From the NCBI GenBank assembly GCA_903896925.1, contig CAITZM010000119.1, forward strand, positions 28,903 to 92,902: 64,000 bases of DNA, in the 5' to 3' direction. Both the position numbers and the translations under genes were made by a program. The stretch comes from an uncultured Lentisphaerota bacterium. Its GTDB lineage: Bacteria > Verrucomicrobiota > Kiritimatiellia > CAIQIC01. The notes below the pieces were generated by a model, which saw nothing but the letters and a program-made list of their open reading frames with translations, was not told where the DNA came from and made no database searches. Below, piece after piece: positions 63,301 through 64,000 of this stretch (position 1 is its first letter; each line of letters starts with the position of its first letter).

Positions 63301-63802
63301 GCCCCTGCTGCTCGCGGGCCATCCCGGCAAGGACGGCCAGCCGCGTGTGCAGCTCGACCGTGCAAGTTTCCAGCGCATCGCGGACTGGCTGGACCTCAAC
63401 GCGCAATTCTACGGCGACTATTCGCACAACCGCATCGAGACACAGCCGCCCTCGGCCGCTGGCGAAAAAGCCTTGCGCGACGCCATCGAAAAACGCTTCG
63501 GCGCGGACATCGCACAGCAACCGCTGGCCGCGCTCGTCAACCTGGCCAATCCCGCCGAGAGCCGCATCCTGCTCGCGCCGCTGCCTGTGACCGCCGGAGG
63601 CTGGGGACAAATGCCCAACGGCGCGTACCGCGACCGGAGCGACCCTGCGTACCAAGACCTATGCAAGCTCGTCGCCGCCACCCTCACGCCGCCGCCGTTC
63701 CGCGACGTCGCCGATACCTGCGGCCATCCCGACCGTTGCAGCTGCGGCAACTGCTGGGTCCGCCAGGACCTCCTCGCCCGCTCCGCATCCGCCGCGAAAT
63801 AA
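60395..63802 (+). CDS. HzsA-related protein: secreted propeller with c-type haem-binding domain
   Basis: This 1135-residue protein has a signal-like start (WYWVAGLAAGVVMA). Residues of about 85-190 resemble an NPCBM-type beta domain (LKLCVAGLKKVFLG). A PD40-type propeller occupies about 390-760 (LQPDLAPDGKRVLFAFAD, DPCYLPDGGIAFISTRS, WAPSVLSDGSLVYCRWDY). Two CxxCH haem-c motifs follow: CVGCH (845-849) and CISCH (895-899). This domain order matches HzsA-related proteins of PVC and environmental bacteria. Their partner and substrate are generally unknown, and real hydrazine synthesis is not implied. A Cys-rich C-terminus (CGHPDRCSCGNCW) may bind metal. It stands alone. Confidence 0.85.
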   Translation: MKHRMWYWVAGLAAGVVMADDSAPYFVKQESWLATVVASRTALAGQETQALQAAQARKLGDPLLKAFDAQDFSATGQDEPRTLKLCVAGLKKVFLGSCGPRPLVVSDARLLKTQGGAVALTAAHISLTKIDQYGNLRHDKEANWKPVKSGRRVFTHGMELNRSEVALELGGKYESLELTLGVPNENPNDKRPTRVWVSCESVAQQEMRHSAAVEKIWTLAAGAFPGPVAHRERWLEEAADIWRTPWQSGDWSELAGRYAKRCGKLSSPARELAKRCQSLADVEAVRGLFYVPHAEERLALAEKTLAYVEQSAPRPEFAAQLKALQAQLSAASAGQISGEKLYAQACVLRRNIILSHPLLDFPSLLINKRSGHLPEHMCDQYLGRHSQVAPGLVLLENWKEQPQQTVLLAGQLPKGATLQPDLAPDGKRVLFAFADHENPRGVKDSQLRGYFIYEYAFDTKKVRQVTGTARDPLEGRDGRETVLIEDTDPCYLPDGGIAFISTRSQQYGRCHGSRYVPSYTLYRCDTGGGNIRALSFNESNEWAPSVLSDGSLVYCRWDYVDRHDVQFQSLWTIRPDGTQTAHYYGNNSAAPCLISEAQVIPGSHKTVSTCGAHHGQTFGTLVTVDPRKGQEGGEPLTWITPELSFPESGVPAGISRAALPPAEDAHGGRAGSPWPLSEDLFLCAYQQGPDRNALHAIYLVDTLGGRELICADDTISCCDPIPLRPRAQPPAIQSTIAEKSVEKTGVFSVEDVYQSSTPFPRGTIKALRINQIISKPTRSSPTRSLVANQLVKKVLGTVQVNADGSVAFEAPSDQALQFQLLDEHGMAVLTMRSLVYLQPGEKAACVGCHEPRNSAPPPAANPRLQIQQITPPAGPRYAGGFSYMRSVQPVLDRHCISCHGLEKTAGGLDLTGEFSRPDPAQPRKKQRTEFSSSYLALLGKPGLVALAQRNVQTAFSKPKDYYAAAGRLAPLLLAGHPGKDGQPRVQLDRASFQRIADWLDLNAQFYGDYSHNRIETQPPSAAGEKALRDAIEKRFGADIAQQPLAALVNLANPAESRILLAPLPVTAGGWGQMPNGAYRDRSDPAYQDLCKLVAATLTPPPFRDVADTCGHPDRCSCGNCWVRQDLLARSASAAK

Positions 63803-63941
63803 AGTTTTTCAAGCGCGCGGACAACAGACCGGCCTTCCCACTGGCCACAGATCGATGAACGGGAGATGCTATGCAGGACGTGCGGTTTGAGTAAAATCCG
63901 CTTCGTTGGGCAGTGTTAAAACCAAACGAAAGGAACTCGAC

Positions 63942-64000
63942 ATGACCGCAGTACTGCATAGCGAAGTGAGTCTATATCTGGCGTTGGAATGGAGCAACAC
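63942..64000 (+). CDS. 5' end of a probable IS110-type transposase (partial)
   Basis: The window ends after 19 complete codons (MTAVLHSEVSLYLALEWSN). The LYLALE(L/W)SN opening is how many IS110-family DEDD transposases begin, just before their first catalytic Asp region. GAAAGGA precedes the ATG at good spacing. The rest lies beyond the edge, so this is a tentative call from a very short match. Upstream sequence to 63803 is non-coding and may hold the element's left end. Confidence 0.4.
   Translation, partial: MTAVLHSEVSLYLALEWSN

Noticed and set aside
60926..63655. 909-codon minus-strand frame over the HzsA-like gene
   Set aside because: It is antisense to clear propeller and CxxCH motifs, with no motif of its own.
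60395..63802. True hydrazine synthase (anammox) activity
   Set aside because: No HzsB/HzsC partner is encoded nearby. Only the general HzsA-like propeller plus haem layout is shared, and that is common in non-anammox bacteria.
1..64000. tRNA, rRNA or riboswitch genes
   Set aside because: I found no cloverleaf, rRNA core sequence or known riboswitch pattern by eye. A covariance-model search would be needed to exclude small RNAs.

Overview
The window is GC-rich DNA of a free-living, glycan-degrading bacterium, most likely of the PVC superphylum (Verrucomicrobiota, Kiritimatiellota or Lentisphaerota). This is inferred from gene content: Tat-exported Gfo/Idh/MocA oxidoreductases paired with TIM-barrel sugar isomerases, a hydrazine-synthase-alpha-like (HzsA-related) cytochrome protein, a DUF5703-type GH95-like protein, many secreted GH29 enzymes with no SusC/SusD pair, and dense short intergenic repeats. 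No rRNA, tRNA or ribosomal protein gene is present to settle the phylum.

Layout. 1-1.4 kb: a membrane-anchored helical protein. 1.4-11 kb, minus strand: Tat oxidoreductase plus sugar isomerase, a 1028-residue glycosidase-like protein plus ROK kinase, and a GH127 beta-L-arabinofuranosidase. 11-12.2 kb, plus strand: a PTS EIIA protein and a methyltransferase. 12.8-35.3 kb, plus strand: mostly secreted carbohydrate-active proteins (GH71/99-like, an alpha-barrel protein, a five-bladed-propeller glycosidase, esterases, a CE4 deacetylase, a PQQ-type propeller, large unknown proteins, an SGNH esterase and GH92), interrupted by a broken hydrolase gene. 35.6-52.9 kb is the core: GH29, GH29, SGNH esterase, GH29, pectate-lyase-like beta-helix, sialate O-acetylesterase, GH95-like, a lipoprotein with two GH29 domains in one chain, and L-fucose isomerase. 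53.5-64 kb: a Dabb lipoprotein, a thymidylate-synthase-like enzyme, an orphan VapB, an esterase, a GH5-like protein (minus), a zinc-ribbon protein, the HzsA-like cytochrome protein, and the start of a probable IS110-type transposase.

How it works together (inference). Five GH29 catalytic domains, the GH95-like enzyme, GH92, GH127, esterases and deacetylase could strip acetyl, fucosyl, mannosyl and arabinosyl groups from a fucose-containing polysaccharide outside the cytoplasm. L-fucose isomerase then begins fucose catabolism inside. Fuculokinase, aldolase, transporter and sulfatases are not in this window.

The most unusual non-coding signal is a family of composite palindromic elements. Several copies sit just upstream of genes and end in a TGCTAG-type motif. 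The same motif recurs upstream of other genes at promoter-like spacing, so the element may be a portable promoter. A second short repeat has inserted in frame into two enzyme genes.
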